64,000 nucleotides of DNA from Anoxybacteroides tepidamans (GCF_014201465.1 NZ_JACHEP010000004.1:62001-126000); one strand, 5' to 3'; counted from the first letter of the stretch, positions 8,672 to 18,753 are shown. Numbers and translations are program-made. Notes: generated by a model from the letters alone, not told the origin.

Positions 8672-9510
8672 GGAGTTTGTTTCGAAGATTTAGGAAAGAA
8701 AAGTTATATTTATTTAGAAACCGAGTTCCTAAAGATATACTTATTATCTGTATATTAAGGATAAGGAATGAGGAGTTAATTATTGAAGATACATTGGATC
8801 ATATTTCTAGTTTCGCAGATGCAATAATTTGTTATGATGATGCGAGTACTGACTCAACTTTTAAGTACTTAAAGCGTCACCCTAAGGTTATTGCTATAAT
8901 AAGAAATTTTAATTGGGCTGAAAGTGCAGAAGAAAGAATCAAAGCAGAAACTGTTCATCGAAGAAAACTATTAAATCTTGCACATACGTTCAACCCAAAG
9001 TGGATCTTTTGTGCCGATGCAGATGAAAGATATATTGGAGACATAAGAAGTTTTGTTCAGAGCGAAGAGGCACAAGATGTTGATTTAATAAGAATTTCAT
9101 TATTTGATGCTTATTTAACTCCTAATAACTGTGAACCATACTGTAAAGGACAACCTTTATTGAATTTTAGAAGGTATTTTGGTCCAGAGAGAAGAGACAT
9201 TGTTATGCTTTGGAAAATGAATAAAAATAAAATATATTATGAGCTTGACGATTCAAGGGAACCCCAATATGATTCGAATCTTAAAGTTATTACCCGATTT
9301 TATTGTCAACATTATGGAAAATCTCTATCAGTAAAACATTGGGAGGAAACTTGTGATTATTACATAAACCATTTTCCTTATCATCCATATGGTTGTAAAT
9401 GGGAGAAAAGGAAGGGGAAAGCAATACATTTAGAGTCGGACTTTGGGACCCCATTATATGAGTGGGGAGAATCATTATTTAGTAATGCTATCAAAATTCA
9501 TCCAAGGTGA
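8659..9510 (+). CDS. GT2 glycosyltransferase
   Basis: A 283-residue GT2-fold enzyme. It has the early ICILRIRNEE core, an AIICYDDASTDST nucleotide-binding motif and a FCADADER DxD motif near residue 120. The C-terminal third (YCQHYGKSLSVKHWEETCDYY) is Tyr/His-rich and unassigned. The start overlaps the end of wzt and is preceded by TAGGAG. It occupies the place of wsaD in the Geobacillus slg cluster, but no close identity is claimed. Linkage is unknown. It lies in the AT-rich block. Confidence 0.75.
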   Translation: MDILGSLFRRFRKEKLYLFRNRVPKDILIICILRIRNEELIIEDTLDHISSFADAIICYDDASTDSTFKYLKRHPKVIAIIRNFNWAESAEERIKAETVHRRKLLNLAHTFNPKWIFCADADERYIGDIRSFVQSEEAQDVDLIRISLFDAYLTPNNCEPYCKGQPLLNFRRYFGPERRDIVMLWKMNKNKIYYELDDSREPQYDSNLKVITRFYCQHYGKSLSVKHWEETCDYYINHFPYHPYGCKWEKRKGKAIHLESDFGTPLYEWGESLFSNAIKIHPR

Positions 9511-9515
9511 TATAT

Positions 9516-10820
9516 ATGTCCCCAAAAATATTGCTTACTACCCATCATTTAAAAAATTTTGCTGGTTCAGAATTGGTTATTTTTGATTTAGCCAAATTTT
9601 TTAAAGATTATTTGTGTTATGATGTTACTGTAATTAGTTTTTTATTCGATAATCCAATAAAGCAAAAATTTATTGAAAATAATATTACAGTTATTAATGT
9701 TCTTGAAGGTGAATTAGAAAATAAGGAGTATGACTTGCTTTGGTCTCAGCATTTCCCCACTTTCTATTATTCAATCTATAAGTTGGGTGTAAAAGCCGAC
9801 AAAATAATATATAGTTCTTTATCTCCTTTTGAACCACTAGAATCTATTCCTTTAATACCTTTTAATATTAATCTGTATCTAGCTAATTCTCAAGAAACTA
9901 GGGATGCCATGATGAAACAAGGGATAGATTCTGATAAAATTTTTATTTTTCACAATTCAGTAAGTGGAGAATATTTTAATGTTTTTCAAAAGTGGAAGCA
10001 ATGTAAATTAGAAAAAATTTGTGTTGTTTCAAATCATATTCCTAAGGAAATTTATGATTTAGTTACTACTTTTGAAAATAATAATGTTAAGGTTGATTTA
10101 TATGGACATGGGCATAACTTCACCTTACTTACTGCCCAAAAATTAGCTGAATATGATTTAGTAATTACTATTGGAAGAACCATTCAAATGGCAATGGCTG
10201 CTGGTATTCCTTTTTATTGTTATGATTATTTCGGTGGACCAGGTTGGATTGATGAGAAGAATTTTTCTAGAGCAGAGTACTATAATTTTTCTGGAAGATG
10301 TACAGGAAAACGAAGGGAAAGTCAGGAAATTTATAGGGATATCTTACAAGGATTTGAGAAAGCTTTTAATAGAAGAGAATATTTTTACAATCTTGCTTCT
10401 AATAAATATTTATTAGATAAAAATATTTTTAAGGTTCTAGAAAAGATAGGATTAGACTCGAGCAGTGAAGTAAATTCAGAAGAAAATAGCTTAATCTCTA
10501 ATATAACTATTAATAAATATTTGGATGTTTATGTTAGAGAACTTAAGAAGAGTTATTTATATGTAGAGTGTGTTGAAGAGAATAAACAACTTTGGAAGAG
10601 AGTAAACCATGCGGAATCTATGTGGAGAAGATTAGAGAGAGAAGTGTCTTTAAAACAAAAAGAAATAGAACAATTAACCAACTCTGTAAAAACATTAGAA
10701 AATATGTTAGTGGATTATCGTAAAAAAATAATGTCTTTACAATCAGAAGAAAGTAAAATTATGTCGAGTATTTTCTATTATCTGAGTAGAAGATTTCGAA
10801 AAGGGGAAAATAAAAAATGA
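9516..10820 (+). CDS. GT-B-like glycosyltransferase with C-terminal coiled coil
   Basis: 434 residues. The N-terminal domain begins ILLTTHHLKNFAGSELV, as in many GT4 enzymes, and the second domain has VVSNHIPKEIYDL, LYGHGHNF and AMAAGIPFYCYDYFGGPGW at donor-site positions. Residues from about 345 form a long charged heptad region (ENKQLWKRVNHAESMW, SLKQKEIEQLTNSVKTLENM) with a basic tail (RRFRKGENKK), a likely membrane-tethered coiled coil. Coiled coils act as chain-length rulers in ABC-exported O-antigens (WbdD), so a similar role is possible here. ATG 9516 has AAGGTGA at the right distance and is preferred to GTG 9507. Confidence 0.7.
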   Translation: MSPKILLTTHHLKNFAGSELVIFDLAKFFKDYLCYDVTVISFLFDNPIKQKFIENNITVINVLEGELENKEYDLLWSQHFPTFYYSIYKLGVKADKIIYSSLSPFEPLESIPLIPFNINLYLANSQETRDAMMKQGIDSDKIFIFHNSVSGEYFNVFQKWKQCKLEKICVVSNHIPKEIYDLVTTFENNNVKVDLYGHGHNFTLLTAQKLAEYDLVITIGRTIQMAMAAGIPFYCYDYFGGPGWIDEKNFSRAEYYNFSGRCTGKRRESQEIYRDILQGFEKAFNRREYFYNLASNKYLLDKNIFKVLEKIGLDSSSEVNSEENSLISNITINKYLDVYVRELKKSYLYVECVEENKQLWKRVNHAESMWRRLEREVSLKQKEIEQLTNSVKTLENMLVDYRKKIMSLQSEESKIMSSIFYYLSRRFRKGENKK

Positions 10821-11815
10821 CCCAAAAAATAAGAGCATCTGTTATCATTCCTGTTAAAAATGGGGGACAAATTTTTGAGAAAGTATTGAATAAAGTGTTA
10901 GAACAGGAATTGAGAGATGGAACGTTTGAAATTATAATAATCGACTCAGGATCAAGTGACGGCTCTGTCGAATTTGTTAGATCTAAAATGAATAAGAGAA
11001 ATAATGTAAGACTATTACAAATAGAACCTCGAGAATTTGGGCATGGGAAGACTAGAAACTTAGGAGCTTCAAGAGCAAAAGGAGAAATTTTAGTTTTTTT
11101 AACACAAGATGCTTTGCCGTATGATAATTATTGGCTTGAAAATTTATTAGTTCCTTTTGAAATTGATGATAATATAGCAGGGGTTTTTGGTAGACATATT
11201 CCTTATGATGATTGCGATATTTTTGAAAAAGAATTAATTAATAGGCATTTTCAAGGTTTTGGTGAAGAAATTACTGTACACTATCTGGAAGATAAACAAC
11301 GCTACAAATTAGATGAAGGCTATAGACATATGCTTTGTTTTTATTCTGACAATTCTTCTGCTATGAGAAAATCTATATGGAAAAAAATACCTTATCCAGA
11401 TGTGGATTTTGCAGAGGATCAATTGTGGGCAAAACAAATTATAGAAAGAGGTTATAAAAAAGCATATACTCCTTATTCAATAGTTTATCATTCTCATCGT
11501 TACTCTTTTCGCGAGCAGTTTCGGAGATATTATGATGAATATAGAGGTTTGAATAATATATACAATTATATACCTGTGAAAAGCGTCTTTCTTATTCCAA
11601 TTTATATTTGTAAACACTGGTTTTCTGATATGTGTTTTTTGTTTAACCAAAATATTTTGTTTAGAGAAAAAATAAAATGGTCAATCTATTCAATTTTAAA
11701 GAATACAAACAGATATTTAGGAGCATATTTGGGTGTAAAGGGGAATAGGTTTAATATTTTAAATAAAATTTTCTCTAGAGAATATAGAATAATAAATGGA
11801 GATAGAGAGGCATGA
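10817..11815 (+). CDS. GT2 rhamnosyltransferase
   Basis: 332 residues with the hallmarks of bacterial rhamnosyltransferases: SVIIPVKNGG at the N-terminus, IIIDSGSSDGS, then EFGHGKTRNLGA and FLTQDALPYDNYW (residues about 73-112). A DFAEDQLWAKQ catalytic-base motif follows near residue 195. This signature, with rmlACBD in the same cluster, supports dTDP-L-rhamnose as donor. It overlaps both neighbours by 4 bp (ATGA junctions), so the genes are translationally coupled. Confidence 0.85.
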   Translation: MTQKIRASVIIPVKNGGQIFEKVLNKVLEQELRDGTFEIIIIDSGSSDGSVEFVRSKMNKRNNVRLLQIEPREFGHGKTRNLGASRAKGEILVFLTQDALPYDNYWLENLLVPFEIDDNIAGVFGRHIPYDDCDIFEKELINRHFQGFGEEITVHYLEDKQRYKLDEGYRHMLCFYSDNSSAMRKSIWKKIPYPDVDFAEDQLWAKQIIERGYKKAYTPYSIVYHSHRYSFREQFRRYYDEYRGLNNIYNYIPVKSVFLIPIYICKHWFSDMCFLFNQNILFREKIKWSIYSILKNTNRYLGAYLGVKGNRFNILNKIFSREYRIINGDREA

Positions 11816-13056
11816 GGGTTTTATATTATAACTTGAGAAAGGTCATAAACATACTAAAGAATGAAGGAATGTATAGAGGGCTCAGAATTATAAAATCTAA
11901 AGTATTAAGAGGAACAAAAAAAGTACTAATAAAAAGAGATATAAATGAGTTTTATTCCTATATTTTGTTAAAAGAAAACCCGCCGAAAATAAAATATAAA
12001 AAAGGAGATTGTATTCGAATTGCTTGGTTCATTCCCGATTTCGGAATAGGGTCAGGGGGACATTTAAATATATTTAGGTTTGTTCATTTACTCGAAAAGA
12101 ATTACAAAGTAAGATCTGACATATATATATGCGGTAACACACAATGGAGAGATACTAAAACATTAAAAGAAATTGTTAATAAATATTTTTTCGAAACCAA
12201 TGCTAACTATTATATTCTAAATACTCCAGAAAAAATATACGAGATTAATCAAGTATATGATTTGGCAATTGCGACTTCTTGGCAGACTGCATATTATGTG
12301 AGAGCATTTGGCGAATGTTCACAGAAAGCCTACTTTGTACAGGATTTTGAGCCATACTTTTATCCTAAAGGGAGCAATTATGCTTTTGCTGAGGAAACAT
12401 ATAGATTTAATTTTTACGGAATAACAGCTGGGACTTGGCTAAAAGAAAAATTAAGTAATTCATATGGAATGAAGTGTGAAAGCTTTAGCTTTTCGTATGA
12501 TAAGGATATATATAAAAGAAAAAAGAGAAGGGATCCTGAAAAAACTCGAATTTTCTTTTATTCAAGACCTCCAACTGATAGAAGGGGGTTTGAACTAGGT
12601 CTTTTAGCATTATCTGTCTACTGTGAAAATAACCCTGAAACAGAAGTAGTTATGGCTGGATGGGATGTTTCGGAATACGAAATTCCATTTAAACATTTAA
12701 ACGCTGGAATAGTGAAAATTGAGGAATTGCCTGATTTATATAGTCAATGTGATGTAGCTTTAATACTCTCTTTTACAAATTTATCTCTTCTTCCTTTAGA
12801 ACTGCTCGCTTCTGGTTGCCCAGTTATAATAAACGAAGGTAGTAATAATTCTTGGATTGATAATAACAAAAACTTGCTAGTATATACTAAAGCGACGACT
12901 AGTAGTATCAATGAATCCTTGGAAAAAGTGTTAAAAAATAAAGAGTATAGAGAAAGTCTTATACTCAATTCAGAGAAGTTTTTGGAAGAAACTTCTTGGT
13001 CTAAGGAAGTAGATAAGGTTTATAAATTTATTGTAAGTATATTGGAGGAAAAATGA
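11812..13056 (+). CDS. wsaF: WsaF-like rhamnosyltransferase
   Basis: 414 residues, the same length as G. stearothermophilus WsaF as I recall it. It carries motifs I associate with that family: RIAWFIPDFGIGSGGHLNIFR, FVQDFEPYFYP, FFYSRPPTDRRGFELG and the donor-site LSLLPLELLASGCPVI. WsaF is a GT-B beta-1,2-rhamnosyltransferase that extends the S-layer polyrhamnan. The N-terminal about 60 residues are basic and helical, which suits membrane association. The symbol is given on motif and length match; donor and linkage are inferred from the family. Confidence 0.8.
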   Translation: MRVLYYNLRKVINILKNEGMYRGLRIIKSKVLRGTKKVLIKRDINEFYSYILLKENPPKIKYKKGDCIRIAWFIPDFGIGSGGHLNIFRFVHLLEKNYKVRSDIYICGNTQWRDTKTLKEIVNKYFFETNANYYILNTPEKIYEINQVYDLAIATSWQTAYYVRAFGECSQKAYFVQDFEPYFYPKGSNYAFAEETYRFNFYGITAGTWLKEKLSNSYGMKCESFSFSYDKDIYKRKKRRDPEKTRIFFYSRPPTDRRGFELGLLALSVYCENNPETEVVMAGWDVSEYEIPFKHLNAGIVKIEELPDLYSQCDVALILSFTNLSLLPLELLASGCPVIINEGSNNSWIDNNKNLLVYTKATTSSINESLEKVLKNKEYRESLILNSEKFLEETSWSKEVDKVYKFIVSILEEK

Positions 13057-13979
13057 AAAGAATTCTTATACTAGGCTGTGGTTATTTGGGGTTAAATTTA
13101 GCTAATTATTTTTGTAAAAAAAATTACGACGTAAGTGTTATTGGCAGAAAGTCTGTATACTCCAATTTTTTAGAAGAAGAGATAGAATTTATTGAAGATG
13201 ATATAAAAAATATAAATAGCTATAAACATATGTTTAATGAAGAGACTACGGTGATTTATGCAATAGGTAGTATTAACGCTAACAATTATTTTATGGACTT
13301 ACGAAATGATATAGAGAATAGCTATATACCATTCATAAATTTACTTAACTTTCTTTCTGAAAAGTATATACAAAAATTTGTATTTCTTTCTTCAGCAGGG
13401 ACTGTATACGGAAATGTAAATAAGAATTATATAAGTGAAAATGAAATTCTCAATCCAATTAGTATTTACGGTTTACAAAAAGCTTTTTTTGAACAGTTAA
13501 TTAGGATAAAAAATAATGAGGCTTCCCATTTTCGTTATTTAATTTTTAGAATTTCTAATCCCTACGGTGGAATTAATATTCCTAATAAAAATCAAGGAAT
13601 TATTCCTACTCTTGTTTATAAAGCTGTCAATAACGAACCGTTTGAGTTATGGGCAAGTATAAATACAATTAGAGACTATATTTATATAGATGATTTAAGT
13701 GAGTTGATTTATAAAACTATCTACTTAGATATTTATAATGAGACTTTGAATTTGGGCTCTGGAAAGGGAACATCTATTAAGCAGCTGATTTCCTTGGTTG
13801 AAGAAATATTGGGTAAAAAAATCACAATTTTAGAAAAGCCGCCTATAAAAACTAATGTATTAAAAAATATATTAGATATTTCAAAATTGGTTAACACGGT
13901 TGGTTATGAGCCTAAAATTAGTATAGAAGAAGGAATCAGTAGATACATCAACACTATTTTAACAAAAAATATATTTTAA
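13053..13979 (+). CDS. NAD-dependent sugar epimerase/dehydratase (extended SDR)
   Basis: A 308-residue extended short-chain dehydrogenase. It has the NAD-binding ILGCGYLGLNLA, FLSSAGTVYG before the active site, the catalytic Y-x3-K as YGLQK (about residue 141), and the substrate-side RDYIYIDDL motif. Best guess is a UDP-sugar 4-epimerase or a related enzyme. If WsaP-like priming uses UDP-galactose, as in Geobacillus, this could supply it, but the Rossmann loop GCGYLG is not the usual GE form, so the substrate is uncertain. It is the last gene of the AT-rich block, next to the IS630 element. Confidence 0.75.
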   Translation: MKRILILGCGYLGLNLANYFCKKNYDVSVIGRKSVYSNFLEEEIEFIEDDIKNINSYKHMFNEETTVIYAIGSINANNYFMDLRNDIENSYIPFINLLNFLSEKYIQKFVFLSSAGTVYGNVNKNYISENEILNPISIYGLQKAFFEQLIRIKNNEASHFRYLIFRISNPYGGINIPNKNQGIIPTLVYKAVNNEPFELWASINTIRDYIYIDDLSELIYKTIYLDIYNETLNLGSGKGTSIKQLISLVEEILGKKITILEKPPIKTNVLKNILDISKLVNTVGYEPKISIEEGISRYINTILTKNIF

Positions 13980-14002
13980 GTAACAAAGCAAAAAACTTGA
14001 AC

Positions 14003-15140
14003 TATATAAATTGAAATAAAGGTTTTCTCACGTTCCATGTCAAATAATGAGAGAAAGCAAAAAGGAACGGAGAGAATATGATGAGCTATATTCATGAAAT
14101 CGAAAGGCTATGGATCGCAATGAAAGAAACGAAAAGTAAACGCATGTACGAGCGCTACCAAGCCATCTATCTTCATTTGCAAGGGTACGCAAAGGAAGAA
14201 ATCGCAAAGATTATCGGTCGCTCGGAGAAAACGATCTATAACTATGTCAATACGTATACCCAACACGGCTCGGATGGATTAGATATGAAATATTCACCTG
14301 GTGCTCCGCGTAAACTGATTCCGCATCAGGAAAAAGAATTAGCACATATCATCGAACATCAGCTTCCTATTGATGTAGGATTTGAAGCGAAATACAATTG
14401 GACGCTAGCGATCATCACCGAACTCATTCAACGGAAATGGGGGCAAACGTATACCATTCGCGGAACAAGCGAAATCCTTCATCGATTAGGTTTAAGTTAC
14501 ACCAAACCGATCTATACGCTAGCCAATGCCGATGAAGAGAAACAGAAAGAGCTTATCGAAACTACATTTCCAGATGTTAAAAAAACTGTTGAATGGAGAG
14601 ATCTCCCACATTCTGTTTCAAGATGAATCAATGATTCGTGATTACCAAGCTATTCAAAAGACATGGTTTGTCAAGGGAAAGCAACGAATCATACCGACGT
14701 TTGGGAAACATCAAGGTGTGAAGTTGATTGGCACATTAAATTATGAAACAGGTGACGTGTTTTGGATTGAAGAAGAGCGCTATGACGCCGAAACATTCCT
14801 TCGGTTTCTTCAGCTTGTATTAGAGCGTTATCCAACGGGCAAAATCGTCATGATTTTAGATAATGCTCGTATTCATCATGCCAAACTCATTTAACCATTT
14901 TTGGAAGAACACGAAGATTGATTAGAGTTGGTATTTTTGCCACCATACAGTCCTCAGTTGAATTTGATCGAGGGATTATGGAAATGGCTGAAATCGGATG
15001 TCATCTACAACGTGTTCTATTCGACGGTGCAGGAAATCCGAGCAAATGTTCAAGCGTTCATTCAACGGATCAACCAACACCCAGAACAAACAATCGACTG
15101 GCTGTGCGTCCGATTGTAAATCTTTAATTCAACTTATATA
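14003..15140 (+). mobile_element. IS630-family insertion sequence, decayed
   Basis: Terminal inverted repeats bound the element: TATATAAATTGAAATAAAGG near 14003-14022 and its counterpart at 15121-15140 (AAGTTGAATTAAAG on the other strand), with few mismatches over about 23 bp. Both ends read TATATA, consistent with the TA target duplication of this family. It contains one broken transposase gene. Its GC content is higher than that of the AT-rich genes on its left, so it arrived separately. It sits between the glycosyltransferase block and rmlACBD. Confidence 0.85.
14078..15119 (+). pseudogene. IS630 transposase with frameshift and two stops
   Basis: The N-terminal helix-turn-helix part (IAKIIGRSEKTIYNYV) is read from 14078. 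The frame then changes near an A7 run (14579-14585), a possible programmed-frameshift site in this family. The second frame has the DDE core: FQDESMI, MILDNARIHHA and, after two in-frame stops (TAA 14892-14894 and a TGA about 25 bp on), LPPYSPQLNLIEGLWKWLK. All three catalytic acidic residues can be read, but the stops lie between the second D and the E, so no active enzyme is expected. Confidence 0.85.
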
Positions 15141-15350
15141 TGACCTCTGATTAAAGTAATTTGATTGATTATGTGAAAAACGGACTTTAGGATATTTTGA
15201 GCGCTCAAATACTATATAAAATCAGTTCTATAAAACGGGTTTTAGAAGAAACTAAAAACTTATAAATGACCTTAATAGTGAACAATAATTGTATGCATTT
15301 ATTGTTAAAATTCATTTAGGATAATTTACAAAGAAAGGAATTAGGTAAAT
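15141..15350 (+). promoter_or_regulatory. AT-rich leader of rmlACBD with a 14-bp palindrome
   Basis: This non-coding stretch follows the IS630 right end. It holds a perfect palindrome, TTTGAGCGCTCAAA (15196-15209), followed by TACTATATAAAA, which may be an operator or small hairpin. The rmlA Shine-Dalgarno AAAGGAA lies just before the start. No clear sigma-A promoter could be fixed, although the IS insertion implies that the rml genes now need their own. Confidence 0.35.
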
Positions 15351-16250
15351 ATGAAAGGCATCGTTTTGGCCGGCGGCAGCGGCACACGCCTATACCCTTT
15401 GACAAAGGCAATATCAAAGCAGTTATTACCAATATACGATAAACCAATGATCTATTATCCATTATCCGTTTTAATGCTCGCGGGTATTCGCGACATTCTT
15501 GTCATCTCCACTCCAGAGGATACGCCGCGCTTTGAACAGCTTCTTGGTGATGGAAGTGACTTAGGAATATCTTTATCCTATGCTGTTCAACCATCGCCTG
15601 ATGGGCTGGCACAAGCGTTTATTATTGGGGAAGAGTTTATTGGTAATGATCATGTGGCTCTTATTCTTGGTGATAATATTTTTTACGGTCATGGATTTAC
15701 GGAGATGTTGGAACGAGCTGCATCGAGAAAGCGTGGAGCGACTATATTTGGATACAATGTAAAAGATCCTGAACGTTTTGGTGTAGTCGAATTCGACAAG
15801 AATGGTAAAGTTATTTCTATTGAAGAAAAGCCGGAAAATCCGAAGTCTACCTATGCGGTGACGGGTTTATATTTCTATGATAATCGTGTTATTGACATCG
15901 CTAAGTCGCTTAAGCCTTCTGCTCGTGGAGAACTTGAAATTACGGATGTGAACAAGGCATATTTGGAAATGGGAGACCTTCATGTTGAATTGCTTGGGCG
16001 CGGTTTTGCTTGGTTAGATACGGGAACGCATGAATCGCTATTAGAGGCTTCGCTTTTTATTGAAACAATTGAGAAAAGGCAAAGTTTAAAAGTAGCGTGT
16101 CTGGAAGAGATTGCGTATCGCAAAGGTTACATTTCGAGAGAGCAGCTGCTAAAATTAGCCGAGCCTTTGAAGAAAAACGGTTATGGGCAATATTTGCTCG
16201 ATATTGCCAATCGGGTTAGTAAAGAAGGTGAGTTAGTTGAAAATTATTGA
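15351..16250 (+). CDS. rmlA: Glucose-1-phosphate thymidylyltransferase
   Basis: 299 residues, the usual RmlA length. It makes dTDP-glucose from glucose-1-phosphate and dTTP, step one of dTDP-L-rhamnose synthesis. The nucleotide-binding signature [16 protein letters not shown] is at the N-terminus, with [25 protein letters not shown] and VEEKP-type [10 protein letters not shown] in family order. It heads an acbd gene block whose members overlap or nearly touch. Codon use is far less AT-biased than in the genes left of the IS630 element, so this block seems to have a separate history from the glycosyltransferases. Confidence 0.96.
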   Translation: MKGIVLAGGSGTRLYPLTKAISKQLLPIYDKPMIYYPLSVLMLAGIRDILVISTPEDTPRFEQLLGDGSDLGISLSYAVQPSPDGLAQAFIIGEEFIGNDHVALILGDNIFYGHGFTEMLERAASRKRGATIFGYNVKDPERFGVVEFDKNGKVISIEEKPENPKSTYAVTGLYFYDNRVIDIAKSLKPSARGELEITDVNKAYLEMGDLHVELLGRGFAWLDTGTHESLLEASLFIETIEKRQSLKVACLEEIAYRKGYISREQLLKLAEPLKKNGYGQYLLDIANRVSKEGELVENY

Positions 16251-16788
16251 AACAAGATTTAAAGATGCCTTTCTTATAGAGCCTAAAGTGTTTGGTGATC
16301 ATCGTGGGTTCTTTATGGAAAGTTACAATGATCAAGTTTTCAAAGAATTAGGATTCAATTACGAGTTTGTTCAAGACAATCATTCTTTATCGATAGAAGT
16401 CGGAACGTTGAGAGGACTTCATTACCAATTAGAGCCTTATGCTCAAACAAAGCTAGTTCGGGTGATTCGTGGAGCGATTTATGATGTGATTGTTGATATT
16501 CGTAAAGGTTCACTAACTTATGGAAAATGGCAAGGATTTATTTTAAGTGAAGGGAATAAGCGGCAATTGTTAGTTCCCAAGGGCTTTGCTCATGGGTTTT
16601 GTACGATTGTGCCGAATACAGAGGTGCTATACAAGGTAGATAATTATTACTCACCAGAACATGACCGAGGAATTTGTTGGAACGATCCAGATTTAAAGAT
16701 TGATTGGCCTACTCATTCTCCTATTTTGTCTGAAAAAGACAGTAAGCATCCTAGGCTAGCAGAAGCAGAAAACAATTTCATTTATTAA
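16237..16788 (+). CDS. rmlC: dTDP-4-dehydrorhamnose 3,5-epimerase
   Basis: 183 residues forming a cupin-type epimerase, third step of the rhamnose pathway. It shows [26 protein letters not shown] with the catalytic His, and VPKGFAHGF. The start is TTG 16237, 14 bp inside the end of rmlA, with AAGGTGAG properly placed before it; a later ATG would cut the conserved N-terminal strand. Confidence 0.95.
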   Translation: MKIIETRFKDAFLIEPKVFGDHRGFFMESYNDQVFKELGFNYEFVQDNHSLSIEVGTLRGLHYQLEPYAQTKLVRVIRGAIYDVIVDIRKGSLTYGKWQGFILSEGNKRQLLVPKGFAHGFCTIVPNTEVLYKVDNYYSPEHDRGICWNDPDLKIDWPTHSPILSEKDSKHPRLAEAENNFIY

Positions 16789-16803
16789 GGGAAGGAAATG
16801 CAG

Positions 16804-17823
16804 ATGAAAGTATTGATTACAGGTGGAGCAGGTTTTATTGGCAGTAATTTTGTCAATTACATGGTTCGAAAATATCCAAGCTATCAGATTATTAATCTAG
16901 ATGCACTTACATATGCAGGGAATTTGGAAAATGTAAAAGAAGTTGAAAATGAGCCGAATTATCGATTTGTGAAAGGCGATATTACGGATCGGGAATTGAT
17001 TGAATCATTGTTTGCAGAAGGTATCGATGCGGTTGTGAATTTTGCGGCTGAGTCGCATGTAGACCGCAGTATTACTGATCCGGGAGTATTTGTACGAACG
17101 AATATTCAAGGCACTCAAGTGTTGCTTGATGCAGCGAAAAAGTATGGTGTGAAAAAATATATACAGATTTCCACTGATGAAGTATATGGAACATTAGGAG
17201 AAACGGGTTATTTTACGGAAACAACACCGTTAGCTCCAAACAGTCCATATAGTGCGAGCAAGGCTAGTGCAGATTTTTTAGTACGGGCGTATCATGAAAC
17301 ATACGGATTGCCAGTGAATATTACAAGATGTTCTAATAATTACGGCCCTTACCATTTTCCAGAAAAGTTAATTCCGTTGATGATTATTAATGCCTTAAAC
17401 GATCAACCGCTCCCTGTTTATGGTGATGGTTTGAATGTTCGTGATTGGCTTCATGTGGAAGATCATTGTTCTGCGATTGATCTAGTGTTACATAAGGGAA
17501 GAAATGGAGAAGTATACAATATTGGCGGCAATAATGAGCGAACGAATATCGAAGTAGTAAAGGCAATTTTACGATATTTAAACAAACCTGAATCGCTCAT
17601 TATATTTGTTGAAGATCGCCTTGGTCACGATCGACGCTACGCCATTGATGCGACAAAAATCCGTAAAGAGTTAGGATGGAAGCCGAAATATGCGTTCGAA
17701 GAAGGATTAAAGAAAACGATTGACTGGTATTTAGAAAATCGTTCTTGGTGGGAAAACATTTTATCAGGTGAATACAAAGAGTATTATGAAAGACAATATG
17801 GACAGAAGTTAGGGAGATTATAA
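16804..17823 (+). CDS. rmlB: dTDP-glucose 4,6-dehydratase
   Basis: 339 residues, an extended SDR catalysing step two of dTDP-rhamnose synthesis. It has GGAGFIGSNFVNY for NAD, FAAESHVDRSI, ISTDEVYG and the catalytic YSASKA, followed by TRCSNNYGPYHFPEKLIPL. ATG 16804 is chosen over ATG 16798 because AAGGGAAGG lies at normal distance only for the former. The stop overlaps the rmlD start by one base. Confidence 0.96.
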   Translation: MKVLITGGAGFIGSNFVNYMVRKYPSYQIINLDALTYAGNLENVKEVENEPNYRFVKGDITDRELIESLFAEGIDAVVNFAAESHVDRSITDPGVFVRTNIQGTQVLLDAAKKYGVKKYIQISTDEVYGTLGETGYFTETTPLAPNSPYSASKASADFLVRAYHETYGLPVNITRCSNNYGPYHFPEKLIPLMIINALNDQPLPVYGDGLNVRDWLHVEDHCSAIDLVLHKGRNGEVYNIGGNNERTNIEVVKAILRYLNKPESLIIFVEDRLGHDRRYAIDATKIRKELGWKPKYAFEEGLKKTIDWYLENRSWWENILSGEYKEYYERQYGQKLGRL

Positions 17824-18671
17824 TGAAGATTGTTGTCACTGGGGCAAATGGGCAGTTAGGTCAAGAGCTTGTAAGGCAACTACAGCAAACGAACTTTGAA
17901 CTATATTCGTTTACAAAAAGTGATTTGGATATTACGAATGAGAGCATAGTAAATGAAGTTATTACAAAGATTAAACCTGATATCATCATAAACGCTGCTG
18001 CCTATACAAAAGTAGATCAAGCGGAAATAGAAGAAGAAACAGCTTATTTAGTGAATGCGTTTGGACAAAGAAGCTTGGCGGTGGCAGCGGAAAAAGTTGG
18101 AGCGAAAATATGTTACATTAGTACCGATTATGTATTTGACGGGAATTCAGCGATTCCTTATAGGGAATATGATCAAACAAATCCGTTGGGAGTATACGGA
18201 AAATCTAAGCTCGTTGGTGAGGAGTTAACAAAATCGTTATGTTCTCGATATTTTATTGTGAGAACGGCATGGGTATACGGTGAGTTTGGACAAAATTTTG
18301 TCAAAACCATGCTTCGACTGGCGAAAGAAAAAGAAGAAATCGGTGTTGTCAATGACCAAATTGGCTCTCCTACATATACGGTTGACTTAGCCCACTTTAT
18401 TATTGAATTAGTCCAAACTGAGAAATTTGGAATCTATCATGCGACAAATAGTGAGGCATGTTCTTGGTACGAGTTTGCGAAAGCGATTTTTGAAGAAAGT
18501 AATATCAAGGTGAAGGTAAATCCAATTACGACGGAACAATTTCCTAGACCGGCAGCACGCCCTAAATACTCTGTATTAGACAATTTTGCGATGAAGGTGA
18601 ATGGGTTTCCAATGTTAAGACATTGGCGTGAAGCGTTGAAAGAATTTTTAAAAACTGATTTTAGGATTTGA
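17823..18671 (+). CDS. rmlD: dTDP-4-dehydrorhamnose reductase
   Basis: 282 residues, the final reductase giving dTDP-L-rhamnose. Motifs are VTGANGQLGQELV for NADPH, INAAAYTKVDQAE, ISTDYVFDG and the catalytic YGKSK. A terminator at 18706 follows, so the last two genes of the cluster may be transcribed at a different level. Confidence 0.95.
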   Translation: MKIVVTGANGQLGQELVRQLQQTNFELYSFTKSDLDITNESIVNEVITKIKPDIIINAAAYTKVDQAEIEEETAYLVNAFGQRSLAVAAEKVGAKICYISTDYVFDGNSAIPYREYDQTNPLGVYGKSKLVGEELTKSLCSRYFIVRTAWVYGEFGQNFVKTMLRLAKEKEEIGVVNDQIGSPTYTVDLAHFIIELVQTEKFGIYHATNSEACSWYEFAKAIFEESNIKVKVNPITTEQFPRPAARPKYSVLDNFAMKVNGFPMLRHWREALKEFLKTDFRI

Positions 18672-18705
18672 AGTGATATATTTACAATAGATCAATTATT
18701 TACTA

Positions 18706-18737
18706 TAATCCGGTTAGTTAGGCCGGATTATTTTTTT
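18706..18737 (+). terminator. Terminator after rmlACBD
   Basis: TAATCCGG (18706-18713) pairs with CCGGATTA (18723-18730) and is followed by T7. It sits between rmlD and the next glycosyltransferase, so it is an end point or attenuator inside the cluster. Confidence 0.8.
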
Positions 18738-18753
18738 ACAAGCAGGTGAAACA

